Positions 1 to 10,847 of a stretch of DNA of 64,000 bases are shown piece by piece. The position numbers were made by a program, and so were the translations under genes. The number at the start of each line of letters is the position of its first letter. The stretch's first letter is position 1. A model generated the notes under the pieces. The model saw only the letters and a program-made list of their open reading frames with translations, was not told the origin of the DNA and did no database searches. Origin of the DNA: Clavelina lepadiformis (lineage: Eukaryota; Chordata; Ascidiacea; Aplousobranchia; Clavelinidae); contig NC_135242.1 of the NCBI RefSeq assembly GCF_947623445.1, positions 2,170,001 to 2,234,000 on the forward strand, written 5' to 3'.

Positions 1-1012
1 CAACACGGCGATTGTGACGATGTCGCTGCACTCAAAGCGTTATATTAAAAAAAGTAAGAAAATTTCCGGTCCAATGCGCATGTGTACAAGTTTGTTATTG
101 TTTTGGCGATAGCTGGTTGCAGGTCTAGGTTAAGTTGTAAATTTGGTGTGGGTTTAAATTTTTGGTATTTTGGAGTATTTGTCCTAAAACTTTCAGCTCA
201 AAACTTGCTGTCAAGTTTAGGTGGTTGTTATGGAAATTTGAGTACAAAGATTCTGACCAAATTAAGACTGTAGGCAGTCATAACCTAGATCTCGTTGTAA
301 GCCAAAATTCAGGGGAGGTTTATGATGTGGTTTTGCGATAGTGGCGTCTTGATTTAATGTACTTTGCATCGAAAAGCCTATCTCTTTGAATTGGGTGATG
401 AGTCTAATGACCCCTTAAATCACCTGGGGGTTACCGATGTGGCCATACGTAGCTGATTAGTAGACTCCATAACAGCAATTAAAGCAAATTCAAACCTGTA
501 GTACTTCTACTAACGATACAGTAAGAAAACAGTCGACTGTGAACGTGAACTAAATGATAATTATGAATTTTGATGCAAACGATTGAATAATAGAAAGCAG
601 AAATTAATCAATGAAAGAATGCATCAAGTACTCGTTAATTAATGAAAGCACATGCGGTGGTGTCGGCAACAACGCATAGTTTAAAGCAGTATGACAGAGT
701 GGGAGAAAATGTAAATTGTGACGGGGTGCCACACTTCCTTTGACATAGATTCCAACTGAACATTAAAAGTTTTGCCAGGAAACGCGTAATTCGCATGCAA
801 ATGTTTACCAATATTCTGCATTAAGAAGCCGCATATGCTGAAATTTTGCGATTTCAATGATTTTGTTGGACGTTCTGTGTAATGGTTATAAAAGTTTGTT
901 AGACCAATCAGAGGTCAACATTATTTTCCAGTGCGGGGATTTCCCTAGCAAAAAGCACATTAAAAAGTTACATGTGGCATGTTAGGTGAGCGGCTAACCT
1001 GAACTGTAGGTA
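1..1012. repeat. 1-kb repeat R1 (left copy)
   Basis: This stretch matches 10848-11861 in the same orientation over its whole length, with scattered substitutions and small indels. It begins at the window edge, so it may extend further left. No coding potential is convincing in either copy; the short ORFs differ between them. It ends at a motif close to GCTAACCTGAACTGTAGG, which also occurs near 11849 and 16147, where the KHDRBS-related duplications begin. The shared boundary suggests the repeat moved together with KHDRBS sequence. Confidence 0.85.
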
Positions 1013-1193
1013 GGTGAACCGCATTGTGCAGCAGATCCTGCCGTAAAAAACACGATTACCAGTTCTGGACAAGCGGGAAGACTTCCGCCAAAGCATAAAT
1101 CAACCTCAGCCTGATCCTCGATTTCCTTCTCTGGCAGCAGTTCCTCTACCAGCTCCTCTTGCTCCACCATGTGGATGGCCTCTTTAAAATGAA
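1013..1193 (-). pseudogene. KHDRBS-like gene fragment (exons 5-6 region)
   Basis: This segment aligns with 22278-22456, which covers the start of exon 6, the intron and exon 5 (the RGG-coding part) of the KHDRBS-like gene. The intron is retained, so it is a genomic fragment and not a retrocopy. It has no KH domain and is joined directly to R1 on the left and to DEK sequence on the right. It cannot encode a protein alone. Confidence 0.8.
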
Positions 1194-2654
1194 TGTTGTA
1201 CCAAAGGTTTTCGACAGCGATGGTTCTGAAGATTCTGACACACCCTTGTTGAAAAAGAAGTCTCCTCCGACTGTATGTTCGGTACTACGACACTTTATCG
1301 AACGACACTTTATCGAACCGACAGTTGATCGAACGACAAACTTTAACAATAGCTTCAAGCAAGATTTATTATATCACACTGATGAATTATATTATAGGTG
1401 TAACATCTTAAGCCTCGGTGTCATTTCAAGCCTCGGATCTTAATTGCGTGTTTCTCAAACATTGAGACAATAAGCCATTGTGATGTGCGGTCTTTGTAAT
1501 GGTGTGCATTAATGAATTGTGATGTATATATCATAAAGTTGACGATTTATATTTTATATCTATATTTTATATTTATATCATAACGTTGACGATTTATAAT
1601 TTATATCTATATTTTATATTTGTATCGTAAAGCTGACGATTTAGTTATCACAAGAATACGGCCCGCCGTTTCTTATTGAGTTTCAAACTGCAGTGTTAGC
1701 TCTGTTTGAAAAAATTGTGGTATTGTTACGCCATAAGTACGTCATACTAGTCTATTGTTACGCCATAAAGCTGGTGCGAAGGCGGTAGACCTGTATACAT
1801 CATAATTGAAAAACTAAAGAAAGTGAATTTAGTGTAAATTAGGTATTTCTAAAAGTGACACATTTCTAGAAAATCTTCTTGTTACGCCGCGCCCCCGCTG
1901 TGCGGAAAACCAGCTGACCGCTAGAAGAGAACGAAAGAGAATAAATAGTTAGTCAAGTTATTGGTGCGTTAATGAGTAATACGCTTCAATGCGGAGAGAG
2001 AGCAAAATTATATAAATATCACAATATTTCAAAAATTACAAAATCCAACTTTATCAAACAAACATGGACAGATAGCTGAACATTCTTTATGAAAAGTCAC
2101 CAAATTTCAATTTTCTACTGCAAACAATGCAACTGTACACCACGTTTTGCTATGACTGTGTGCGGGAGAAGCAACAGTCGATTCGATCAACTGTCGGTTC
2201 GATCAACTGTCGGTTCGATAAAGTGTCGTTCGATCAACTGTCGGTTCGATAAAGTGTCTTTCGATTAAGTGTCGCGTCACGGTTTGTTCTTTCAATGACT
2301 ATTTCAATCTTGCAATTACTGCATGTCTTTTAAATTAATCGTTAGTTACAATGGTTTTAAATCAAAAGTTAAACATTAATTCAATTATTATGATGCAGAA
2401 CTACAGTATTGCTATTTTGTAGACCAGCGTTTTGCCAGGTTTTTTGTAGCAAGTCTGCTATCGATATCAGAATTTCTCGTTCACTTAAACAGAACAGTGA
2501 AATCCGAAAAGCAGTTGAGAAAATTCTTAAAGGAGCCGACCTTGAAGTGATTACGATGAAAGCGGTTTGCGTTAAAGTTTATTCTCTCTACCCTGACTTT
2601 GACCTCTCGGATCGGAAGGCGTTCATTAAAGAAACGGTTAAAAAGGTGAAATGA
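1194..2654 (+). CDS. DEK: DEK-like chromatin protein, last two exons (partial)
   Basis: Two 3'-terminal exons of a DEK homologue. The penultimate exon runs to 1272, where the GTATGT donor follows SEDSDTPLLKKKSPPT, the acidic/basic linker before the DEK C-terminal domain. The last exon, 2493-2654, starts after the acceptor TCACTTAAACAG. It encodes NSEIRKAVEKIL through TMKAVCVKVY to FIKETVKKVK and a stop, the DEK_C fold (about 54 residues). The phase is 0 on both sides. In the family, DEK binds DNA and histones through a SAP domain and this C-terminal domain; no SAP-coding exon is visible. The left limit of the penultimate exon is uncertain, because sequence before about 1194 is KHDRBS-derived. 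The intron carries a foldback-like insertion. The gene could still be whole if earlier exons lie left of the window, or it could be a severed 3' end. Confidence 0.7.
1285..2275. mobile_element. Foldback-like element with 15-16-bp repeat termini, in a DEK intron
   Basis: The left end (1291-1345) consists of 15-16-bp units such as CGACACTTTATCGAAC and CGACAGTTGATCGAAC. The right end (2170-2275) holds the same units in inverse complement, about six of them. The 0.8-kb interior is AT-rich and shows no gene. The plan of terminal inverted repeats built from short tandem units is that of foldback-type elements. I could not find a convincing target-site duplication, so exact ends are approximate. Confidence 0.6.
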
Positions 2655-3624
2655 CATCATTGACACGTCATCATAAACTTGACGAAAATGTTGGTTACAG
2701 TTTTTTGTGTTACTGCCTTCGTTTTACGAAATCTTTCTCTGCAGATAATATCTTGAAGTTCTTGAAGCCTCAGAAACTACAGCTTTATATGAACTATCAC
2801 TGCCAGTGATTTTATCATGCAATAAAGTCACGTGACTCGCCTTCATATTACGTCATCAACTCAGCGATTTTAATGTTTGTTGCTGATTTCGATTTTGTCC
2901 TTAGAACGCCGTTCTTATTAAGACCAACTCGGACAAGAGTTTTTTAAATTGTACATAGACTTGTGATGAGAAATTTTGTGAAAATTTTAACCGCAAGAAT
3001 TTTAATCGTGATTTCAACGCCCAAGCCTTTGTAATGATATTATCACCGATACGCAAATTGTTAAAATTCAGGATTTATTCCATTTTTTGTGGTTTTATTC
3101 TCAATTTGACTGTAATAAACTAGTTTTGCAGAATTTTGCTGATCTGTTTTGCCCATTGAGTTGTCGTGCCGGATTATAACTTAAAAAAATATGGTGTTTA
3201 GTTCAAATTGAAATATTCTGCGTCAAATCGCGCTTTGCTTCAAGGAATGATGATTGATCGACCAGTCAAGAGAAGACTCCAGTTGAGTAAATTGTTCTAA
3301 TTCTCGCTTTGAGCTGAACCTAAGCTTTGTGTAAACAACAAAAGGTGCTCAACTGGTGAGTGAATGCTTTGATGAACCAACGAATAAAAACCAACTAAGC
3401 TTCATGTGTTCAGGTTTCACAAAGTCACTAAATTTTAAGTTGTAAATTCTTTGAGACATTAAAGCAACCTGCACCAGCCAGTTGCTAAGGTTGAGTCTGA
3501 TCTGATCTCTGCCGTTGTAATGATTCAACTCACATTTCGCCATGACTTGACTTCTTTCGAGATCAACTCTAGGATGACTGGAGTCACGACAATTGCCGTG
3601 AAAGAAATTATATAACAAACAGAT
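2655..3624. other. Non-coding stretch downstream of DEK
   Basis: This is presumably DEK 3' UTR and intergenic DNA. An 89-residue antisense ORF at 3349-3618 has no recognisable domain and no support. Nothing else is seen. Confidence 0.5.
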
Positions 3625-4262
3625 ATTCTTAACAGAATAAATGTGACACTGCTATAAACTGTATTAGTGAAATATTGTGGTATACAATAATTTGCAATAT
3701 AATTGTATAGTCATTTTTGTACTTTACAGAGTAAATTGCTTCGGATTATATTCCTGATCAATCTTTTCTTCTTTTAGAAGCTGAAAATCATGAACTTGTG
3801 GAACTTTTTGAAGAGAAAAATGATTCGATCCTCTTGGCCGCAGTTGCTCTTGTTGCTCTAATCACCATCGTGGCTGGAGTTGTTCTGAAGCAGAGGAGCA
3901 AAAGCAAGAATGTCCTCAATGTCGCCTGATTGGCTGGAACTAAACTTGAATGTGCGCCTGCTCTTACCAAATTGCACAAAATAATACAATGTCATATATT
4001 TTTGTGTCATAAATACTTACATAAGCTACCCGAATGTGTTCGCATCTCAGAATACCTTGCATAGAATTTTCTGCTGATTAATCATGTCGTGAGCTCCGTA
4101 TCATGCTTGTGTTTATTTCATAGTGACGTATTTCTCCTGAGTCATTGAATAAAAAGCTGGCATGGCAGTTTTGGCGACGATGAAGCAGCGCTGGCTACAC
4201 TGCATATTGTAATTGTTCACGCCCGATATAATTCATTCTACTAAAGCACAGTCTGTGACACA
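3625..4262 (+). pseudogene. Internally deleted copy of the ZP-domain gene
   Basis: Positions 3625-3730 match intron 1 of the intact ZP gene (6690-6795). At about 3730 the homology jumps to the end of intron 12. The last exon is complete at 3778-3929, reading EAENHELVELFEEKNDS, then a transmembrane segment, KQRSKSKNVLNVA and a stop. Positions 4014-4262 match the 3' flank of the intact gene (10252-10445). All exons from signal peptide to EGF module are missing, so this is a deletion derivative and not a retrocopy. The retained exon keeps its frame, splice acceptor and stop, with mostly conservative changes. Confidence 0.85.
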
Positions 4263-4571
4263 ATCTGGTTAGAAGGGAAAGAACTAGAAGAATTAGGTGA
4301 TACTCTTTTGCCTGGTTTATAATATCGTAGCTTTTATGGTTGCTTTTGTACATTGCACGGCAAAAGCCTGTTGCTGTTTATTTCGGTTCGAAGCATAATG
4401 AAGTTAGAAATTTGCGATTGATAATGCAAAACAATAATTTCTATTTGCAAATCGCTAAACAACAGCATCGCGATGAAAAACAAATACAAACTGCTTTGAA
4501 AGTTTAGCTTTTATACTTGCTTATATTTCGTTGCTTATATACTTAATGGTTGCAAAATCCACTTTTACCAT

Positions 4572-4580
4572 TGACCATTA
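4572..4580. repeat. 9-bp target-site duplication, left copy
   Basis: TGACCATTA directly precedes the minisatellite element. The same 9 bases follow it at 5932-5940. Confidence 0.85.
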
Positions 4581-5931
4581 GGTTCCAGGTCGATTCAACC
4601 CACGGACGATTCAACCCCGGACGATTCAACCCACGGACGATTCAACCCACGGACGATTCAACCCGCGGACGATTCAACCCACGGACGATTCAACCCACGG
4701 ACGATTCAACCCACGGACGATTCAACCCACGGACGATTCAACCCACGAACGATTCAACCCACGGACCTTTCAACCCACGGACGATTCAACCCAGGACGAT
4801 TCAACCCCGGACTATTCAACCCGCGGACGATTCAACCCACGGACGATTTAACCCCGGACGATTCAACCCACGGACGATTCAACCCGCGGACGATTCAACC
4901 CACGGACGATTCAACCCACGGACGATTCAACCCACGGACGATTCAACCCACGAACGATTCAACCCACGGACCTTTCAACCCACGGACGATTCAACCCAGG
5001 ACGATTCAACCCCGGACTATTCAACCCGCGGACGATTCAACCCACGGACGATTCAACCCCGGACGATTCAACCCATGACGTCACCAGACGCGCTGAAAGG
5101 CCTTCCCTCTCTTGGTGGCTTTGGTTCTAAGTAGGCCTCAAATTTGGGGCACTGGAATTGTTTGCGGTACAAGAAAAGAGAAAAACGGAAGAATAATATT
5201 ACAAAATTACAAGTTTAATAGATTTTGACCTAAAAGACACAATTGACCGTATCTTGACCTAACGAAACAATTGACTTTATATTAGCCTAATAACTTCTGT
5301 ACGACACGTCGCACAAGACTGAAATTTGTTTTGTGATAGGATTCTGAGCAGGTTAAAAAAAAATTGACCATATTGATTGACCAAATTGACACATTGACTG
5401 CGTAGACGTTTTTATAAACGGATTGAATCGTCCGTGAGTTGAATCGTCCGCGGGTTGAATAGTCCGGGGTTGAATCGTCCTGGGTTGAATCGTCCGTGGG
5501 TTGAAAGGTCCGTGGGTTGAATCGTTCGTGGGTTGAATCGTCCGTGGGTTGAATCGTCCGTGGGTTGAATCGTCCGTGGGTTGAATCGTCCGCGGGTTGA
5601 ATCGTCCGTGGGTTGAATCGTCCGGGGTTGAATCGTCCGTGGGTTGAATCGTCCGCGGGTTGAATAGTCCGGGGTTGAATCGTCCTGGGTTGAATCGTCC
5701 GTGGGTTGAAAGGTCCGTGGGTTGAATCGTTCGTGGGTTGAATCGTCCGTGGGTTGAATCGTCCGTGGGTTGAATCGTCCGTGGGTTGAATCGTCCGCGG
5801 GTTGAATCGTCCGCGGGTTGAATCGTCCGTGGGTTGAATCGTCCGTGGGTTGAATCGTCCGTGGGTTGAAAGGTCCGTGGGTTGAATCGTCCGCGGGTTG
5901 AATCGTCCGTGGGTTGAATCGTCCGACCACC
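4581..5931. mobile_element. Foldback-like element built of inverted 16-bp minisatellite arrays
   Basis: The left arm (4581-5075) is about 30 head-to-tail copies of a 15-16-bp unit, GGACGATTCAACCCAC and variants. The right arm (5425-5931) is the same array in inverse complement. A roughly 350-bp loop (5076-5424) without a gene separates them. The ends are GGTTCCAGGTCG on the left and CGTCCGACCACC on the right. A second element at 39397-39827 has exactly these two ends in the opposite orientation. The element is flanked by the direct repeat TGACCATTA (9 bp), so it moved as a unit. Foldback elements of Drosophila and TU elements of sea urchin share this architecture (family knowledge). No transposase is present, so it must be mobilised in trans. 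Long ORFs across the arms are by-products of the repeat. Confidence 0.9.
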
Positions 5932-5940
5932 TGACCATTA
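5932..5940. repeat. 9-bp target-site duplication, right copy
   Basis: TGACCATTA, identical to 4572-4580. Confidence 0.85.
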
Positions 5941-6439
5941 TGGTGTTAAACAAAATGGGAAAGACAAGAAATATACATATAGACGGTATTATATTGCGAC
6001 TGCATTTAAATTTCGATCTTGTATTGTTGACGTCTTTCTTTTTATAACTATAGAAATGTTTCATTAAAAGTTTAGCTTTGAACGATTTGTAGCTGCTATA
6101 GACCTGGTCTATAATTTGGTGAAGTGTTTGAATAATTTTGAGTATTCTTTAATCAAACGCAACAGACCACAATCTTAGTTTTCATTTCATAGCAAACAAG
6201 TAAAGCACCTGCGAGAGATATATAAAAACAATTGTAATCACACGGTAAAACATTTCCGTTGTTTGCGAGATACAATTGTTATGATATAATTAATACAACG
6301 CTCGATAATTCCATTAGGTCGGAAACACCCATCACATAAATCACATCCTTTAGCGGTAACCGATCCAGCTTAAGCGTGTTGCTTTGTTTTACAAACATTT
6401 ACAACATAACAGGGCCGAGTGTGGTGTAAAATAATTTCA
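5941..6439. other. Upstream region of the ZP gene
   Basis: About 500 bp without an ORF, presumably holding the ZP gene promoter. The only site I recognise is an acceptor-like TAATTTCAG ending at 6439, 20 bases before the ATG. Confidence 0.4.
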
Positions 6440-6459
6440 GAGCGTCTCAGGTTAGGAAA

Positions 6460-9400
6460 ATGTCACAAAATCGCGTTGTATTGTGCTTGGTTAGCATTTT
6501 GATCTACAAAGCTGCACCAATAAATGGGAACATTTGCGGTAGATATTATACTGCCACCTCCGCCGTGGACACTTTTTCTTACACCGATCCTTGCATTGAA
6601 GTTACCAAATTTTCTTCAGAACCTGCAGTGGTATTAGTTCAAGGAGGTACAATACCAAATGGAGAAGATTGTAAGGTAAAATTTTTCCATGAAATTTTCA
6701 TAACAAAATAAATGTGACACTGCTATAAACTGTATTGGTGAGTTATTGTTATATACAGTAATTTGTAATATAATTGTATGGTAATTTGTAGCAGGAATTA
6801 ACTTCTCTCAGTTTGTCGTCTTCATACATTTGTTATATTTCAAATCCAAATTGAAATCATTGAAACATGTTTGACAGATTTACCAAGGTTTCAGTTTGGA
6901 CATGGAAGATTTGCTTGGGGTGATTAAAAGCCCAGGAATAGGATGGGTTGACGTTCCAGAAGGATCTACTTTCACTGTTGATTGTACATCCGCGGCTAAT
7001 ATCGTCATTGGGATCATGGAAGGTTAAACATTTCTAGCTTAAAATGATCAAAATTGCAATCTTCTGAAAAACTTCTAGAACTAAAAAGCAAACTCCGTAT
7101 CAAATTGTTAACTATAAAATAATTAACTACAAAATTTAGTTGTTTTCATTAAATCTTTGTACAGTCCAGGACACTAATGGCTGGTATACCGTCTTATGCA
7201 CTGTAGTTGATCAATTAATTATTAAGTTCAACGTGAAAAAGTTTTTTTTCTTGCTCCAGTCGAGTACAATTCAACGGAGGTTTCACTCCCTACTCCTGGC
7301 ACCACAGCCTACGTGGCAGAAATGTCTGAATATCCTACAAACTTTACCAACGAAGTTGTATTTCGTAGTTCTGTTCAATGCACTTTTAACGTTCAACAAA
7401 ACGGAAACGGAATGAGCGATGACGACTGGCTTTTTGTGAGTGTTTTCATTTTTCATTTTTGCTGTTTGTTGTATCGAATAAACGATTAACTGTACATCTC
7501 GATAATGTGCAATGTTATTATTTGATTTCGTTCCGTCAAGGACCTGGTACAAAGCAAGAACAAAAATCAAGAAATTTTATTCTCTGAGCTTATCCTTGTT
7601 TTCATTTGATTTAAGATGCTTCCAGATGAAGATTCTCCGGATGCTGGAATTCGTGTGGGTGGCTTGGATGCGTTTGGAACTGGAGAGACTCGTTCTCTGC
7701 AAGCAAAGACATTAAAATTGCAGCTGGCTACCTTTGGAATGGCTAGAGACCAGGACAATTATTCCTACAGAATTACCGCAAGTAAAACCATAATCCGATA
7801 TCTGAAATCTTTTTGATTAGTTATAAGGTTATAACGTAATATAGCTTTTGTTTTTAAAAACTTTATCGCAAAGTTTTGATTTTTTTTAAATCATAAATTA
7901 TCATAATTTATTTCTTTTATCGAAAGATGAGTCGTGCGTACAAGATTTCCCGCCCACGGAACCGCCACCCCCAACACCATCGCTTGAACTTGAATGTGGG
8001 GAAGACGGCGAAGTAAAAATAAGGTGAATGTGTGGCTATAATTTTGGTCTCATTATATTTCTACCAAAGATAGTCTTAAAAAATAACAACGAGTTTGGCA
8101 GAACATTTCACGGAAAGTTTTACAACTAAAACATCAAAGGTTGGTTAAAATAATTCTTTAGTCTCTCCAACGATACTTTGGATGACTTGCAAGTGGAAGA
8201 GAATGACGCAATTGTGATATCATCATTACCTGTGCATGATCTGAACTCAATTGACCCTGAGTGTGTGGCCAATTCAACTCACCCCGAGTTTAATCTCGGA
8301 ATAACTAATTGTTCAAGCGTGGAGGTAATTACGTAATCAATAAAACATTTAATTTAAATAACATGTTTTGGGCAACTTTTGGTGTATTGATAAAATCTTT
8401 GGCAATTTTTTAATTACAAACGTACGAAAATAATGTAACGTGGGCTTCCACGCATCATCTGCTTTGAATGAAAAAATCTTATTGTCTTGTTCAAGTTCAA
8501 GTTATTGTTATACTTTTAATGTCAGAGCACAGGCGACCTCCTTCAAGCTACATTCACTGTACGCCGCCATATATACTTCAACCAATCTCAGCCCATACAA
8601 CGTTACAATGATTACTGCGTTAATTTAACTTGTGAATGGAACCTCACCGTGTTGGTCAATAGCTCAGCAATTTTCCCGGAAATTAAGTAATTACAAGAAT
8701 GCATTCGTGTTTATAATTAATGTGCATTTATAAATGAACATAACTTGTATTTACTTTTTTCCAGGAAAGTGCAATTGGACGCGGTCGAGAAGAAAGGAGA
8801 ATTCGATGTCGGGATTTCTTTCACAAACGACTCCACGTATTCGACCGAACTCCCCGAGAACTCAGCGGTCAAAGTCTCAGATTATGTTCATGTGAAAGTC
8901 GATTTGACCGGAGTGGATCTCGACAGTTCCTTGCACTTACAAGTATATAAGTAAAGTTCTCAAACGAGTTGAAAAAAGTTTGTTCTTCCCTAAAATTTCC
9001 AATTATTTTGTAGTTGACAGATTGCTGGGCAAGACCGAGCGAGATTGCGACTGGTAGTCCAATGTACTCCATCATAAATGACAGGTTTTTTATCTAGTTG
9101 TTACCAAAATATTGGTCGCTAAATTCTACTCATCAACGCACTGTCATTTGCTGACTATTTTGTTGAACGTTTCAGTTGTCCGGCTGACAATTCATTTGAT
9201 CCTGATGACGCAATCATGATTGACAGAAACTATGACGTAAAATATTCAACTTTTAAATTCCGGTCTTTTGTCTGGACACAAGATCAAGAACAAGCAATCT
9301 ACGTATACTGTGACGTCACTATTTGTCATAATGATGTTGGATCTGGATGTGCTAGTCAGGTAGATAATGTCGACAATCAACATAACATGCTCGTAAGTAT

Positions 9401-9989
9401 TTAAACCTCTGAAGACAGCAAACAATAAACGATAAATCCAATTTCCTCTTAAGCCTGCATGTCCTGGAGACAAACGTCGCAAACGTGATTTGGAATCTTC
9501 CCAATCTCAGCACCGTGTCGTCGCATCAGGACCAATCTTCATCGCCCAAAACAGGAAGGAAAAGTGTGAAGAAGTGCGTCTCTGTTGATCTTATATTTCC
9601 CGTTGTTGTGAAGTTTCATAAAAAATAATTAAACGTTCTCTCATTTAGTTCAATGGAGGTTGCAGTGACGTTTGTGAATTGCGTCATGATGACGTCATCT
9701 GTTCATGCTACAATGGAAGAAAGCTCCAGGAAAATGGAAAGATTTGTGAAGGTGGGTGAAGTGATGCATATTTGCACTTTATAAAGAAATCGCCTCGGAT
9801 GATATTCTTGATGATATTCAATCTTTACTTCTTTCAGAAGCTGAAAATCATGAACTTGTGGAGATCTTTGAAGAAAAAAATGACTCGATCCTCTTTGCCG
9901 CAGTTGCTCTTGTTGCTCTAGTCACCATCGTGGTTGGAATTGTTCTGAAGCAGAGGAGCAAAAGCAAGAATGTCCTCAATGTCGCCTGA
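6460..9989 (+). CDS. ZP-domain, EGF-like, single-pass membrane protein
   Basis: Thirteen exons: 6460-6675, 6878-7022, 7260-7435, 7616-7781, 7927-8023, 8162-8324, 8526-8686, 8765-8942, 9014-9084, 9176-9359, 9454-9573, 9649-9751, 9838-9989. All are in phase and give 643 residues. The signal peptide is residues 1-24 (MSQNRVVLCLVSILIYK). An N-terminal extracellular region of unknown fold follows. The ZP domain (about 250-520) shows the family hallmarks DCWARPSE, SCPAD, FKFRSFVW and YVYCDVTIC. KRRKR (526-530) is a furin-type site, where ZP proteins are usually cleaved before polymerising. A single EGF-like module (about 560-593) precedes a transmembrane helix (611-630) and a 13-residue tail. ZP domains form extracellular filaments, for example in egg coats. 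Expression site is unknown; an egg-coat role is only inference. A deleted copy lies at 3625-4262. Confidence 0.88.
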
Positions 9990-10847
9990 TTGGCTGGAAT
10001 CAAACCTGAATGTGCGCCTGTTCTTACCGACTTGCACAAAATAAGACAATATCATGTATTCTAGTGTGACAAAATAACCAAACATGTAATCAACTAACCA
10101 TATTTGAAAATGTGACTGAAATCCAATTACTTAATTCTTCGTAAATGTCATATAATTGTGAGATACAGTATGAAATTACAGCTACATACATAGCGACAAT
10201 GAAGCAAACATTAAGAAACTACGTAATTTCAATAATTGTGCTTTTTGTTACTTACTTGGCATAAGCTACTCAAACGTGCCGACACCTCCGAATATCTTGA
10301 ACAGAATTTCCTGTTGATTAATCATGCCGTGGGTTCCGTATCACGCTTGTGTTTATTTCATTGTGACGTATTTTGCATATTGACTGCATATTGTAATCGT
10401 TCACGCCCGATATAATTCATTCTACTAAAGCACAGTCTGTGACAAACGATGTTATTTTGCTGTCTAAAGTCGATACTGTGCAGGACATGTTTTTTCAATG
10501 ACGCAACAATATAATCAAGTTAAATCAATAACAACATTTGTGCTTGTTTATGTCAACCCCATAACTTATGGGCCATAAGACAGCTATGAGTGACATCCAA
10601 TCAGAAGTCAGCTTCCCATTAATCGTGGAAGCAGCGGAAGCTTTGAATTTGAGGGGCCCAGGCGAGGTGTGACTTAAGTTTGTGGGCCCCAAAATTGCAG
10701 GAGATGACGACTTCCTAAAATCTTGTAAACGGTTTTGACGATAACTTAACACTTAATGAAAGGCCGTCAAAATCACATCTTGCCATTGCGTTAGAAGTTT
10801 GAGTGTTTAAGGGTTCACTTCCCAATAGGAAGACAATTTTCAGCCGG
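9990..10847. other. 3' flank of the ZP gene
   Basis: Non-coding. Positions 10252-10445 match 4014-4262, the flank of the deleted ZP copy. An antisense 75-residue ORF (10525-10752) has no recognisable domain and is not supported. Confidence 0.5.

Noticed and set aside
4581-5075. CRISPR-like array
   Set aside because: There are no unique spacers between units, and the sequence is eukaryotic.
4550-6064. Long repetitive ORFs on both strands (RFNPRTIQPTDDSTHG-type)
   Set aside because: They are the minisatellite read in three frames. The unit length alternates between 15 and 16 bp and the same ORF appears on both strands, as expected from repeat and not from a gene.
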